Shown in pieces: positions 8,491 to 16,819 of a stretch of DNA of 64,000 bases. Both the position numbers and the translations under genes were made by a program. Every line of letters begins with the position of its first letter. The stretch's first letter is position 1. The DNA comes from Clostridia bacterium (GTDB lineage: Bacteria; Bacillota; Clostridia; Christensenellales; SZUA-584). Under the pieces are notes generated by a model. The model did no database searches. It was not told the DNA's origin and saw only the letters and a program-made list of their open reading frames with translations. The stretch covers positions 62,001 to 126,000 of the forward strand of contig QKIQ01000044.1 of NCBI GenBank assembly GCA_003249555.1. The letters run 5' to 3'.

Positions 8491-9056
8491 TTTCTTGCTC
8501 CTGCTTCTTTGATTTTATTCGAAATTCGGTTGAGAAAAGCCATATTGCCTTTATGAAACATTTTTGAAAGATTAATGATGCCAATAAAGAATAATATGCT
8601 GATGCAGATCAGCGCAATGCCGCCGATGATCGCGAGCCACACCAATACGCCCGTACCCGCCAGTGCCAGCGTCCCGGCGACCATCGCCGCAATACCGCCT
8701 AGGCCGATTGATACAGCTGCGACGTAAAACGCGCTGATAATCACATAGCCGACGCCCACCACAAAGATGGCATACAGCGCGTTGACGGTTCCTAAGCCCG
8801 CGGCAGACATGAACGCGAGAAACACATTCTTGGGTGACCGTTTTTCGTTAGCGCTGGCGATATGGCTCTGCGCCAGATACTCTTTTGCCAGTTTTTTGGG
8901 ATCTCCGAGACGTGCGGCAATATCTGCTTCCGCTTCGCCTTCCTTGGCAGCATACACAAAAAACTCTTCGATATCGCTTAAAATATCGTTACGCTCGGTC
9001 GTCGTTAGCTTTTTCAAGTGTGTACCGAGCTGCTTCAAAAACTGCTCTTTATTCAC
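8487..9056 (-). CDS. DUF1700 (HAAS-type) membrane protein
   Basis: A 189-residue protein. The N-terminal ~75 residues (EQFLKQLGTHLKKL through LGDPKKLAKEYLAQ) form the short helical domain typical of DUF1700/HAAS proteins. Several transmembrane helices between about residues 80 and 170 and a basic tail follow. These proteins are nearly always paired with a PadR regulator, as here, where the gene overlaps PadR by eight bases. Likely a membrane partner or signal input for the regulator; the mechanism is not known. Confidence 0.82.
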   Translation of the reverse strand: MNKEQFLKQLGTHLKKLTTTERNDILSDIEEFFVYAAKEGEAEADIAARLGDPKKLAKEYLAQSHIASANEKRSPKNVFLAFMSAAGLGTVNALYAIFVVGVGYVIISAFYVAAVSIGLGGIAAMVAGTLALAGTGVLVWLAIIGGIALICISILFFIGIINLSKMFHKGNMAFLNRISNKIKEAGARK

Positions 9057-9366
9057 TCTGCCCTCCTAAAATGCGGTTGACGCCGCCGGTAAACGCGTAC
9101 CAGTCGGCAATCAGCGCTGTGCGCGTTTCTTCGCCTTTTTCTGTGAGTTTGTAGTATTTTCTGGGCGGCCCTTCGCTGGATTCCTCCAAATATGTGCTCA
9201 CATATCCGTCGTTTTTAAGTCGCCTCAGCAGTGGATATATTGTCCCTTCGCTGATTTCCACGCTCGTCGAAATTTTTGCCACCAACTCGTAACCATAGCG
9301 GTCTTTTTCTTGCAGCAGCTGGAGCACACAAAGTTCCAGAACGCCTTTCTTTAATTGGGTGTTCAA
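9049..9366 (-). CDS. PadR-family transcriptional regulator
   Basis: A 105-residue winged-helix repressor. The family signature LELCVLQLLQ, then YGYELV and EGTIYPLLRRLKNDG, is complete, and the length fits the small PadR-s2 class. The start is TTG at 9366: GGGAGGTG precedes it with good spacing, while the nearby ATG is out of frame. It heads the operon with the DUF1700 and DUF4097 genes and probably represses it through the direct repeats upstream. Confidence 0.88.
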   Translation of the reverse strand: MNTQLKKGVLELCVLQLLQEKDRYGYELVAKISTSVEISEGTIYPLLRRLKNDGYVSTYLEESSEGPPRKYYKLTEKGEETRTALIADWYAFTGGVNRILGGQSE

Positions 9367-9393
9367 CCATGCACCTCCCTTTCCGTTAAATAC

Positions 9394-9430
9394 AATATAC
9401 CACACGGTACTGTATAATGCAAGGTACTGT
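9394..9430 (-). promoter_or_regulatory. PadR operon promoter overlapped by direct repeats
   Basis: Minus strand TTGCAT (9422-9417), 17-bp spacer, TATATT (9399-9394). Two identical GGTACTGT repeats (plus-strand view, 9406-9413 and 9423-9430) are 17 bp apart; one lies in the spacer and one just beyond the -35, a good layout for autorepression by PadR. Confidence 0.55.
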
Positions 9431-9483
9431 GCAAAAAAATTTTGAAGCGCATTTCGTCGTTGTTTTTCTGCTTTTTAAATGCG

Positions 9484-9524
9484 ACAAAAAAAGAATGGAC
9501 GATTCAAAAGGCTGAAATCCATTC
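9484..9524 (-). terminator. Rho-independent terminator after xpt
   Basis: On the minus strand GAATGGA...TCCATTC with an inner TTCA/TGAA pairing is followed by a run of seven T. It lies 36 bases past the xpt stop. Confidence 0.75.
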
Positions 9525-9560
9525 AATGAGAAATTCATAATGCGTAATTTGTAAAGTGGT

Positions 9561-10133
9561 TTACTCGCGGAACTGAAGCGTTTTGTTTTCCATGCTGTCA
9601 ATAATGGCGAGGCTTTGCACATTATATCCAGTCTTTCTTAATCTGTCTCCGCCTCCCTGAAAACCTTTTTCGATCACAACGCCGATGCCGGCTACGGCGG
9701 CACCCGCCTGTTTGCAGATGTCTAAAAGGCCCAATTGAGCTTTGCCCGTAGCAAGAATATCGTCAATAATCAAAACCCGGTCGTTAGAGGTTAAATAGCG
9801 TTTTTCCAAAATAACGGTATAGTCTTTGCCGCGGGTATAGCTGGTAACGGTTGTCCTGTAAACATCGCCGTCAATGTTCTTGCTCTCGGATTTTTTGGCA
9901 AAAACCACGGGAACGTTAAAATACCGCGCTGTGAGGCAGGCTACAGCAATACCGCTGGCTTCGATTGTGATAACCTTGGTTATATTCTCTTTGTTGAAAA
10001 GACGTTTATATTCCTTTCCAATCTCATTGAGTAAATCAATATCAATCTGATGATTCAAGAAAGAATCCACTTTGATAATGTTACCGTCTTTGATTCTGCC
10101 GTCTCTGCGGATTCGCTCTTTTAAAAGTTCCAT
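9561..10133 (-). CDS. xpt: Xanthine phosphoribosyltransferase
   Basis: A purine-salvage enzyme (190 residues) that converts xanthine and PRPP to XMP in the cytosol. The type I phosphoribosyltransferase signature VLIIDDILATGKA binds PRPP. The N-terminus MELLKERIRRDGRI and the segment FLNHQID are characteristic of Xpt. ATG 10133 has GAGGT upstream. No purine riboswitch is visible in the short leader, unlike many Bacillus xpt genes, and no pbuX permease follows. Confidence 0.93.
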   Translation of the reverse strand: MELLKERIRRDGRIKDGNIIKVDSFLNHQIDIDLLNEIGKEYKRLFNKENITKVITIEASGIAVACLTARYFNVPVVFAKKSESKNIDGDVYRTTVTSYTRGKDYTVILEKRYLTSNDRVLIIDDILATGKAQLGLLDICKQAGAAVAGIGVVIEKGFQGGGDRLRKTGYNVQSLAIIDSMENKTLQFRE

Positions 10134-10164
10134 TACAAGACCTCATTAGAAATATATTTTCATT

Positions 10165-10193
10165 ATTATACCCGTAGTATTGAATCTTTGGAA
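10165..10193 (-). promoter_or_regulatory. Promoter of xpt
   Basis: Minus strand TTCCAA (10193-10188), 17-bp spacer, TATAAT (10170-10165). The -10 is perfect, the -35 is weak. The leader of ~25 nt is too short for a purine riboswitch. Confidence 0.55.
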
Positions 10194-10286
10194 CATAAAA
10201 AACGAAAAAAACTTATGATTCTGCAAATATATTGCTAAATCGTGTATAATGTAAGTATGAAATCTCAAGAAAAAGGAGATATCGGT

Positions 10287-11651
10287 ATGAATGAAATCAA
10301 GCAGACGCTTCTAAGGCAGCGCGAATTTTTCAAGGCAGGCAAAACAAAAGACATTGCTTTTCGTATTGAGCAGCTCAAAAAGCTTAAAGCTGAGATTGAA
10401 AGGCGTGAGGGGGATATCGAAAAAGCGCTGTATGACGATTTTGGCAAGTGCGCGTTTGAAACATACGCGACAGAAATCGGGCTCATATTAAGCGGCATCA
10501 CGGAATTTGAGCGGCACTTGAAAGCGTGGTCCCGTCCGCGCACTGTGCGAAAGTCAATGGCGACGCTGCACGCCAAAAGCACGATTGCGTACGAGCCCTT
10601 CGGTGTATCGCTGATTATGTCTCCGTGGAATTATCCTGTGCAGCTGACGCTTGCACCGTTGATCGGCGCGCTGGCGGCAGGCAATACGGCGGTCGTGAAA
10701 CCGTCGCGCTATACGCCGCACACGGCGGCGCTGCTTAAACGCATTGTTGAGAACTGTTTTTCGGATGAATACGTGGCGCTGTTTGAGGGCGACCGCGATG
10801 TTAATGAAGCGCTGCTTGCCGAGCGTTTCGACTTTATATTCTTCACAGGCGGGCCAAAGGTCGGCAAGGTGGTGATGAGCGCAGCCGCGCAGAACTTAAC
10901 GCCTGTGGTATTAGAGCTTGGCGGGAAAAGCCCTGTCATCGTGGATGAGACCGCGGACATCTTAAAAACCGCAAAATCGCTTTGCTGGGGCAAGTTTTTA
11001 AACGCGGGGCAGACGTGTATCGCGCCGGATTTTGTGATGGCAAAGCGCGCGGTGATGCCGCGGCTTTTGAATGCGCTTAAGGATACAATTGCGCGCATGT
11101 ACGGAGAAGAGCCGCAAAAGAGCCCTGATTTTCCGCGTATCATCACGCCCGCTCACTTTGAACGCGTGAGCGGCCTGATTGATTCAAAAAAGGTGTTTTG
11201 CGGCGGACAGACGGACGCGTCGAGCCGCTATATTGCACCCACGGTGATGCAGGATGTGACGTTTGATGATGCGGTGATGCAAGAGGAGATATTCGGGCCG
11301 GTGCTGCCCGTGATTGCTTACGACGGCGAGGACGAGATGCTGAGCACGCTGCAGGGGATGGAGACGCCGCTGGCGTTTTACATATTCAGCACGGACAAAA
11401 AGCGTGTACAAAAATATCTCACTATGCGTTCTTCGGGAGATGCTGTGGTTAACGACACCATCATTCACAGCGCGAATCCCCACCTGCCATTCGGCGGCAA
11501 GGGCCATTCGGGTATGGGGGCATACCACGGGCGCCACAGCTTTGAGACGTTTTCCCACAAACGGTCTGTGGTTTATCGCCACCTAGCGTTTGATCTGCCG
11601 CGCTATGCGCCGTATCCGGAAAAGTTCGGGTTTATCAAACGGTTTCTGTAA
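10287..11651 (+). CDS. Aldehyde dehydrogenase, class 3 (ALDH3) family
   Basis: A 454-residue NAD(P)-dependent aldehyde dehydrogenase. Visible are the substrate/cofactor region [10 protein letters not shown], the Glu-containing LELGGKSP, the catalytic Cys in [10 protein letters not shown], and the C-terminal [10 protein letters not shown] and HKRSV of ALDH3 enzymes. ATG 10287 is preceded by AAAGGAGAT; an earlier in-frame ATG has no ribosome site. A TATAAT lies at 10245-10250. The substrate is probably a medium- or long-chain or aromatic aldehyde, inferred from the family. It is monocistronic. Confidence 0.9.
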   Translation: MNEIKQTLLRQREFFKAGKTKDIAFRIEQLKKLKAEIERREGDIEKALYDDFGKCAFETYATEIGLILSGITEFERHLKAWSRPRTVRKSMATLHAKSTIAYEPFGVSLIMSPWNYPVQLTLAPLIGALAAGNTAVVKPSRYTPHTAALLKRIVENCFSDEYVALFEGDRDVNEALLAERFDFIFFTGGPKVGKVVMSAAAQNLTPVVLELGGKSPVIVDETADILKTAKSLCWGKFLNAGQTCIAPDFVMAKRAVMPRLLNALKDTIARMYGEEPQKSPDFPRIITPAHFERVSGLIDSKKVFCGGQTDASSRYIAPTVMQDVTFDDAVMQEEIFGPVLPVIAYDGEDEMLSTLQGMETPLAFYIFSTDKKRVQKYLTMRSSGDAVVNDTIIHSANPHLPFGGKGHSGMGAYHGRHSFETFSHKRSVVYRHLAFDLPRYAPYPEKFGFIKRFL

Positions 11652-11654
11652 CGG

Positions 11655-11933
11655 TCAGTGACAGCGGCTGCACGGCTGCTTGCCTTCCTGAAGCGCTTGC
11701 TCCAGCGTGACAGGTATGAAAGAGTCGTCAACAAAGGGGCAGTCTGCGGTATGGTATTTGGCGCCGCTTTGTGACACATAAACGATGTCATCGCTGTCAG
11801 GCACGATGATCTTTGTTGGTTCGGTGGGGGATGAGCCCCGCACCACAACGCCGCCTTGAGCGGCCGTGTTGTTCATGCAGCCAAAAAGCAGCAAAATCAG
11901 CATGAAAACTAATAATAAGAGCGTCTTTTTCAT
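11655..11933 (-). CDS. Small lipoprotein with C-terminal cysteine/histidine motif
   Basis: A 92-residue secreted lipoprotein. The signal peptide ends in the lipobox LLFGC. After a short linker comes a compact domain (VYVSQSGAKYHTADCPFV to PCSRCH) whose HxxxC and CxxC residues resemble the small metal-binding tail found on many Firmicutes surface proteins and nucleases. Function unknown. It has a good promoter of its own and converges on the ALDH gene with a gap of three bases. Confidence 0.75.
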   Translation of the reverse strand: MKKTLLLLVFMLILLLFGCMNNTAAQGGVVVRGSSPTEPTKIIVPDSDDIVYVSQSGAKYHTADCPFVDDSFIPVTLEQALQEGKQPCSRCH

Positions 11934-11963
11934 AAAACTCAGTCCTTGACAGAATACATTAGC

Positions 11964-11992
11964 ATTATATAGCAGTACTCAAAAAATAACAA
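11964..11992 (-). promoter_or_regulatory. Promoter of the small lipoprotein gene
   Basis: Minus strand TTGTTA (11992-11987), 17-bp spacer, TATAAT (11969-11964). Confidence 0.65.
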
Positions 11993-12013
11993 TCAATGCG
12001 GATGTTTACACCT

Positions 12014-12042
12014 TTGCATCCATCAATGGTAAGGAATATAAT
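12014..12042 (+). promoter_or_regulatory. Promoter of the Crp/Fnr regulator
   Basis: TTGCAT (12014-12019), 17-bp spacer, TATAAT (12037-12042). It is 32 bases upstream of the start and divergent from the lipoprotein promoter. Confidence 0.65.
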
Positions 12043-12073
12043 AAAAGAATTAAAAAAAGTGAGGAGGGATATA

Positions 12074-12712
12074 ATGGACAGAAGCGTTTTCGACAGATTT
12101 CCTTTTTATGCGGGCATGAGCGAGGAAGATAAAAAGCTGCTTCATGAGTCGGTGATACGCAAAGATCTCGCCGAAGGCCAAATCATGATAGGTGACAATA
12201 ACCGATGCAACGGTATTCCAATGGTCATGAAGGGTCGCATGCGCTTGTTTCGTATTTCGGAAAAAGGCCGAGAAATGACACTTTATCGTATCAAAGAAGG
12301 CGAGCTTTGTCTGCTTGCGGGCGTCTGCGCGATGGGGAACTCGGAATACGACTTTTCCATTGAAGCCGAAAAGGATAGCGTGCTCGCCAATATCCCGACC
12401 GATACGTTCAAAGAATTGATTTACCGCTCCGATTCCTTCCGGACATACATATTTAATGGCCTTGCGGAAAAGCTGATACTGTCTATCGAGACAATTGAGA
12501 TGCTGATATTTAACAGCATTGAAGAACGGATTATGGCGTATCTGCAGCGCCACGCAGGTGCGGACGGCATCGTAAATACGACGCATGAAAAACTGGCGGT
12601 GGAGCTTGGTTCCTCCCGCGAGGTGATTACCCGACAGCTCAAGACTATGGGAGAGCGCGGTTTACTCGAATTGAGGCGGGGCAAAATTATTGTTAAAATT
12701 CGTTGTGAATAG
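12074..12712 (+). CDS. Crp/Fnr-family transcriptional regulator
   Basis: A 212-residue regulator with a cyclic-nucleotide-binding-fold sensor (about 10-125) and a C-terminal winged helix (about 150-210, HEKLAVELGSSREVITRQLK). No N-terminal four-cysteine Fnr cluster is present; single cysteines occur in LCLLAGVCAMG and near residue 40, which might be redox-active. ATG 12074 follows GAGGAGGGATATA. Thioredoxin lies about 95 bases downstream on the same strand, so a redox-stress role is plausible but inferred. Confidence 0.88.
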   Translation: MDRSVFDRFPFYAGMSEEDKKLLHESVIRKDLAEGQIMIGDNNRCNGIPMVMKGRMRLFRISEKGREMTLYRIKEGELCLLAGVCAMGNSEYDFSIEAEKDSVLANIPTDTFKELIYRSDSFRTYIFNGLAEKLILSIETIEMLIFNSIEERIMAYLQRHAGADGIVNTTHEKLAVELGSSREVITRQLKTMGERGLLELRRGKIIVKIRCE

Positions 12713-12806
12713 GTAACTATGTCACAGATATATTTTTTGCCGTATTGTATTCTTATTTTGTCGAAAGGACAATATAGTAATAGTATCATATGAAAGGATG
12801 ATTAAT

Positions 12807-13127
12807 ATGGCAAAAAACATCACAATGGAAAATTTTAAAGACGTGGTCAATTCGGATAAACCGGTGCTGCTCGATTTCTGGGCATCCTGGTGTGCGCCGT
12901 GCCGCATGCTCGGGCCATCGATTGATCAGCTGAGTGAGGAATATAAGGAGACAGCCGTCATCGGTAAAGTCAACATAGATGAGCAGCATGAGCTTGCCCA
13001 GCAATTTGGCGTGATGAGCATCCCAAGTGTGTTTGTTATCAAAAACGGCAAAGTGGTTGACAGCGCTGTGGGTGTTCGGCCCAAGAAATACTACGAAGAC
13101 GTTCTCAACAAGGCAATTGGCCAGTAA
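12807..13127 (+). CDS. trxA: Thioredoxin
   Basis: A 106-residue thiol-disulfide oxidoreductase of the cytosol. The active site is WCAPC, not the usual WCGPC; the Ala variant occurs in anaerobe thioredoxins. The cis-Pro loop (MSIPSVFVI) and the buried Asp (LLDFWASWC) are intact. ATG 12807 is chosen over 12798 because GAAAGGATG abuts the earlier codon. A strong terminator follows, so it ends the unit. It may reduce ArsC or a class of anaerobic enzymes. Confidence 0.93.
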   Translation: MAKNITMENFKDVVNSDKPVLLDFWASWCAPCRMLGPSIDQLSEEYKETAVIGKVNIDEQHELAQQFGVMSIPSVFVIKNGKVVDSAVGVRPKKYYEDVLNKAIGQ

Positions 13128-13158
13128 AAGATAAGACAACCTCAAATCCCAAACGTGA

Positions 13159-13193
13159 AGCAGAAGCAGGTATCGCCCTGGTTCTGCTTTTTT
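13159..13193 (+). terminator. Rho-independent terminator after thioredoxin
   Basis: AGCAGAA/TTCTGCT outer stem (13159-13165, 13182-13188) with an inner GCAGG/CCTG pairing and six T residues. It touches the stop codon of the convergent radical SAM gene. Confidence 0.85.
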
Positions 13194-14268
13194 ATCGATC
13201 GTCTCTCTGCAAAGACATCACCCATTCGGCGTTTTCCTTGAGCGCGCAGCCGCCCCGGCTTTCTTTGAGCTGGTCATGGTTCTTGCGCACCTCTTTGATG
13301 AGCTTTGATCTCAGCGCTTCTTTGAGCGGCATGTTTTTGACGCTTGTGTCCGAATAGGGCGCAAACGGACAGGCCTCCAGAGCGCCGCTTGAGCTGATAT
13401 GCAAAAAACCGCGACCAGAGGCGAGACAGCCGCTGTACGGGTCTTCGTTGCCCGGTAAAGATACGACGAGCATGTCGTGGTCTTTATACAAGTTCTTTTC
13501 GACGGCACGCAGATGCGCCTTTTGCTCGTCTGTTAGGCACAACGACAGATCTTGTGCGCCGCAGGGTACATATTCGATCAGAAACGCCGCGCGGCATCCT
13601 AAATCCTGCATCGTTTTCAGGTAATCCGAGCGCACAACGTCATCGTAATTGACGCTGGTCAGTGTGACGGAAACGCCAAAAAGCCAGCCGTTTTTATCGA
13701 GACGGCACATTGTATCCGTTACAGCTTCGTAAATGCCGACACCGCGCCGTGCATCCGTCAGGATTTCGCCGCCCTCAAGACTCATAATAGGAATTAAATT
13801 TTTGAGTTTACCCACTTCGGCGGCTGTCTCATTGTGAAGCAGCAATCCGTTGGTAAACATCACGAACAGCAGCTCCGGATGTGCTTGGGGGAGCTTTAAA
13901 ATGCCGGGTTTTAATAACGGCTCGCCCCCTGCGATCATCACGATGGATACGCCAAGTGCTTTGGCTTCATCCACGACGCGTTCAATCTGAGCGGTGTTCA
14001 TTTCGGCGCTTTTGTCGCGGTCTTGATGGCAGGCATAGCAGCCTGTGCAGGCAAGATTACATTCGTTTGTTACACTGATAATCAAAACGGGCGGAACAAC
14101 AAGGTTTTCCTTATGGGCCAGTGTCGCACGCATCTTGTTGGCTTTCTTGATGTGTGCGGCGATACGGGCAAAGGCGGGAATATAAGCAGGCCGTTTAAGC
14201 AAAAACCTTTTGTTTTTCGCCACGGCTTCTGTTAATGTATCATTGAAAAGATTGATGCCATCGTTCAT
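13192..14268 (-). CDS. Radical SAM protein with SPASM-like C-terminus
   Basis: A 358-residue [4Fe-4S]/S-adenosylmethionine enzyme. The cluster motif is CNLACTGC (CX3CX2C) near residue 83, followed by IAGGEPLL, a GGEP SAM-binding motif. Cysteines in the C-terminal part (GCLASGRG, EACPF, GGCAL) may hold an auxiliary cluster. ATG 14268 has GGAGG upstream; a 20-residue upstream extension has none. It stands alone, so the substrate cannot be read from neighbours. It resembles MoaA/heme-type or peptide-modifying SPASM enzymes, but no precursor peptide was found close by. Confidence 0.82.
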   Translation of the reverse strand: MNDGINLFNDTLTEAVAKNKRFLLKRPAYIPAFARIAAHIKKANKMRATLAHKENLVVPPVLIISVTNECNLACTGCYACHQDRDKSAEMNTAQIERVVDEAKALGVSIVMIAGGEPLLKPGILKLPQAHPELLFVMFTNGLLLHNETAAEVGKLKNLIPIMSLEGGEILTDARRGVGIYEAVTDTMCRLDKNGWLFGVSVTLTSVNYDDVVRSDYLKTMQDLGCRAAFLIEYVPCGAQDLSLCLTDEQKAHLRAVEKNLYKDHDMLVVSLPGNEDPYSGCLASGRGFLHISSSGALEACPFAPYSDTSVKNMPLKEALRSKLIKEVRKNHDQLKESRGGCALKENAEWVMSLQRDDR

Positions 14269-14422
14269 AAAATATCCTCCGGGATATGATGATTCATTAT
14301 ATATCATATGTATGCATATTTCGACCAATAGAAAGAACTTAACAATATTTTTTCAAACAATATGCAATAAAACGGATTTTTGTTTGTCTTAAGGATAGAA
14401 CCGTCCAAAAGGAGTTGAAGAT

Positions 14423-14683
14423 ATGACGGCCTCGGGGCAGATGTATTTAAAAGCTGTATACTATTTATCGAGACAACACCAAGCCACATATGTGGCGGAC
14501 ATTGCGCAGGCGCTTGAAGTGACGCGTCCAAGCGCGAGCAATGCGCTTAAAAGTCTGGCAAAAAAGGGCTACGTGCTTCACCAGCCGTATGGAGACGTGA
14601 GGCTGACGAAGCAGGGAGAGCATGCGGCTCAAAAGATCATCCATCTTGATGAACGCATACGCCAGTATTGTTTCTGTGAGTGA
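14423..14683 (+). CDS. Short DtxR/MntR-like winged-helix protein lacking metal and dimerization regions
   Basis: An 86-residue DNA-binding protein. Residues 5-65 align with the MntR/DtxR N-terminal domain (DIAQALEVTRPSASNALKSL, then KGYVLH and VRLTKQG). The protein stops where the metal-binding and dimerization helices should begin. The residues equal to MntR Asp8 and Glu11 are Met and Lys here, so metal sensing is unlikely. There is no frameshift continuation in the next frames. The gene has AAAGGAG and is followed after 26 bases by an ECF-like sigma gene, which suggests a co-regulated unit. Confidence 0.72.
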   Translation: MTASGQMYLKAVYYLSRQHQATYVADIAQALEVTRPSASNALKSLAKKGYVLHQPYGDVRLTKQGEHAAQKIIHLDERIRQYCFCE

Positions 14684-14709
14684 GTAGATTGCGAAAGGAG
14701 AAGAAGCGG

Positions 14710-15204
14710 ATGAGCAGCACGCTCGCAGAAATCTTTGCGGGAAGCTTTAACAAATTTAAAAACTATGTTCGCAAATCGTTTTCTTCGCTGAATGAATACG
14801 ATGCGGAAGACATCGTGCAGCAAACGGCAATGAAGCTGTTGGGGAACGTTGAATCGGACACCATAGCCAGCTTGACGTCGTATATCTATGCGGCACTGAG
14901 AAACAGCGCAATGAACATGGTAAAGAAGCAGCGCAGAGAGCGGCTCTCGGATAAAATGGAGGGCAAAGAGTGTGAAGGCTCCGCGGAAGACGAGGCTGTT
15001 CGCGAAGAACTCAAACGGCATATGGAAGCGGCGCTGGCAATGCTTGATGAAAAATCCTGCTTCGTGTTTGTGGAGACTGAGATTAACGGAAAGAGCTATA
15101 AGGCGCTTTCCGAGCAGACGGGTGAGCCTATCGGTACGCTGCTGTCGCGAAAAAGCCGGGCAATGAAGAAACTCAATATTATTTTGGATGAATATGAGAA
15201 TTAA
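14710..15204 (+). CDS. ECF-like RNA polymerase sigma factor
   Basis: A 164-residue sigma-70-family protein with only regions 2 and 4. Region 2 includes EDIVQQTAMKLL (about residue 33). Region 4 is the helix-turn-helix SYKALSEQTGEPIGTLLSRK near the C-terminus. ATG 14710 is preceded by AAAGGAG. It is followed after 12 bases by a small membrane protein that may be its regulator. The unit has no classical zinc-binding (ZAS) anti-sigma factor. Confidence 0.8.
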   Translation: MSSTLAEIFAGSFNKFKNYVRKSFSSLNEYDAEDIVQQTAMKLLGNVESDTIASLTSYIYAALRNSAMNMVKKQRRERLSDKMEGKECEGSAEDEAVREELKRHMEAALAMLDEKSCFVFVETEINGKSYKALSEQTGEPIGTLLSRKSRAMKKLNIILDEYEN

Positions 15205-15216
15205 CAGGAGGAAGAT

Positions 15217-15627
15217 ATGGAAAATAACAATAAACACACGTATGGATTTATTCGCGTGTTGGGCGGTATCATCATCGGAACGTTTGTGGCGGCGTTATTC
15301 GCCCTTGTGATTGGTGTGCTCATCATGGCGCTGTGGAACTGGCTGATGCCGGAGCTTTTCGGACTTGGCGTAATTACCTACTGGCAGGGCTTTGGTATCG
15401 CGCTGCTTGCACGGCTGCTTTTCGGTGGCATGGGGCATAAAGATCATTACGAAAAAAAGGACTATATGCATCCGCCAAAGCATAAGTTTGTAAAGCATAT
15501 GCATCGCGACGCGATGAAAAACCGGCGGTTCGATGATGTGTATGAGAAATGGTGGGAGGATGAAGGTGCAGAGCGTTTCGAGAAATACATGAAAAAAGAA
15601 GCTGAGAAAGAGCAGGAAGACAAATAA
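15217..15627 (+). CDS. His-rich membrane protein encoded with the sigma factor
   Basis: A 136-residue protein with two predicted transmembrane helices (about 12-38 and 48-66). A highly charged cytosolic tail follows and carries a histidine cluster (GHKDHYEKKDYMHPPKHKF). AGGAGGAAGAT precedes ATG 15217. Its position right after the sigma gene and its His-rich loop suggest a membrane-bound controller of the sigma factor, perhaps metal-responsive; this is inference. I do not recognise a named family. A terminator follows. Confidence 0.65.
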   Translation: MENNNKHTYGFIRVLGGIIIGTFVAALFALVIGVLIMALWNWLMPELFGLGVITYWQGFGIALLARLLFGGMGHKDHYEKKDYMHPPKHKFVKHMHRDAMKNRRFDDVYEKWWEDEGAERFEKYMKKEAEKEQEDK

Positions 15628-15672
15628 TAAGACGCGGCGTGACCTTATTGCCGCATGACATTATATAAACTT

Positions 15673-15712
15673 ACGGTGCTGTTAAAACAAACGACGGCAC
15701 CGTTTTTATTTT
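15673..15712 (+). terminator. Terminator of the DtxR-like/sigma/membrane operon
   Basis: ACGGTGC (15673-15679) pairs with GCACCGT (15697-15703) and is followed by a T-rich run. Confidence 0.8.
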
Positions 15713-15727
15713 TAGTAACGGATAGAA

Positions 15728-15756
15728 TTGACAATGAAAATAAATCAGTATAAAAT
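15728..15756 (+). promoter_or_regulatory. Consensus promoter of the LysR gene
   Basis: TTGACA (15728-15733), 17-bp spacer, TAAAAT (15751-15756). The operator palindrome starts one base after the -10. Confidence 0.75.
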
Positions 15757-15757
15757 A

Positions 15758-15777
15758 ATCGATATAAACATATCGAT
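15758..15777. promoter_or_regulatory. Palindromic operator ATCGATA-N6-TATCGAT, copy 1
   Basis: A perfect 8+8 inverted repeat (ATCGATAT-AAAC-ATATCGAT) covering the predicted transcription start of the LysR gene. The same 7-6-7 pattern occurs twice more upstream of the alcohol dehydrogenase. This suggests LysR autorepression. Confidence 0.75.
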
Positions 15778-15823
15778 AACAAAACTGTATGTGGGAAACA
15801 CTAAAAATGCAGGAGGTATGCAC

Positions 15824-16747
15824 ATGAACATCTCGCACTTGAAATACGCGGTTGAAGTGGAACGAACGGGCTCTATCACGCAGGCTGCCGAAAAGCTTTT
15901 CATGAGCCAGCCGAATTTAAGCAAAGCCATCAAGGAGCTTGAGTCTACATTGGGCATGCCGATATTTAAGCGCACCTCCAAAGGCATATTGCCAACCGGT
16001 AAGGGCGGCGAGTTTTTGAGCTACGCTAAAAAAATCATTGCCCAGATTGACGAGATGGAAGCGCTTTATCGCCCGGAATCCGAAAACAAGCAGCGTTTTT
16101 CGATATCCGTTCCCCGTGCGAGTTATATTGCCCATGCGTTTACGTGCTTTGTGAATACACTAGATATGGATAAAGAAATTGAGATCAATTTCAACGAGAC
16201 AAATTCTATGGCGGCGATTAATAACATAACTGATGAGGGGTATCATCTTGGCATTATTCGTTATCAGCATGCGCATAAAAGCTATTTTCACAGCTTGCTG
16301 GACGACAAAGGCTTTAACCGTGAAAATGTGCTTGATTATCAGTATGTGGTGCTGATGTCAGAAAAGCACCCTCTTGCGGCAAAAGAAAAGTTCGGTTATC
16401 ACGATCTTAATGAATATATCGAGATTTCGCACGGTGACCTTATGATCCCCGTCGTCGCGGCGAAGGATATGAAGGCGGAGACGGCACGCAGCAAAAGGTG
16501 CATATATGTATATGAACGTGGGAGCCAGTTTGATTTGCTGCGCAAGGTGCCTGCCACGTATATGTGGGTGTCGCCCATGCCTGCCGAGTTGCTCGACTGC
16601 TACGGGCTTGTGCAAAAGCCATGTGCGGAGACGGGGGAGACCTACGAAGATCTGCTTATCTATCCCAAAGACTACCGATTAACAGAGCTGGACAACGCGT
16701 TTATTGAGAGGCTTTACGCTGTACGCGACGAGGTCGTTGCGAAATAA
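15824..16747 (+). CDS. LysR-family transcriptional regulator
   Basis: A 307-residue regulator. The N-terminal winged helix (residues 1-60) carries the family pattern GSITQAAEKLFMSQPNLSKAI. A periplasmic-binding-protein-like effector domain follows. ATG 15824 has AGGAGG upstream. Its operator recurs in front of the iron alcohol dehydrogenase downstream, so that gene is the likely target. The effector might be an alcohol, aldehyde or redox metabolite; not determinable here. Confidence 0.9.
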   Translation: MNISHLKYAVEVERTGSITQAAEKLFMSQPNLSKAIKELESTLGMPIFKRTSKGILPTGKGGEFLSYAKKIIAQIDEMEALYRPESENKQRFSISVPRASYIAHAFTCFVNTLDMDKEIEINFNETNSMAAINNITDEGYHLGIIRYQHAHKSYFHSLLDDKGFNRENVLDYQYVVLMSEKHPLAAKEKFGYHDLNEYIEISHGDLMIPVVAAKDMKAETARSKRCIYVYERGSQFDLLRKVPATYMWVSPMPAELLDCYGLVQKPCAETGETYEDLLIYPKDYRLTELDNAFIERLYAVRDEVVAK

Positions 16748-16771
16748 GAACATAGCATATTACACTTATGC

Positions 16772-16807
16772 GAGGTGCGGCATCCTAAAAACGCCTCAAT
16801 TTTTTTC
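16772..16807 (+). terminator. Terminator after the LysR gene
   Basis: GAGGTG (16772-16777) pairs with CGCCTC (16792-16797), one G-U pair, followed by AA and a T run. It separates LysR from the alcohol dehydrogenase promoter region. Confidence 0.65.
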
Positions 16808-16819
16808 ACAAACAATCAA

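Noticed and set aside
13192-14268. RiPP cluster around the radical SAM protein
   Set aside because: No short precursor frame with a ribosome site or transporter lies next to it; the flanking genes are thioredoxin and a DtxR-like protein.
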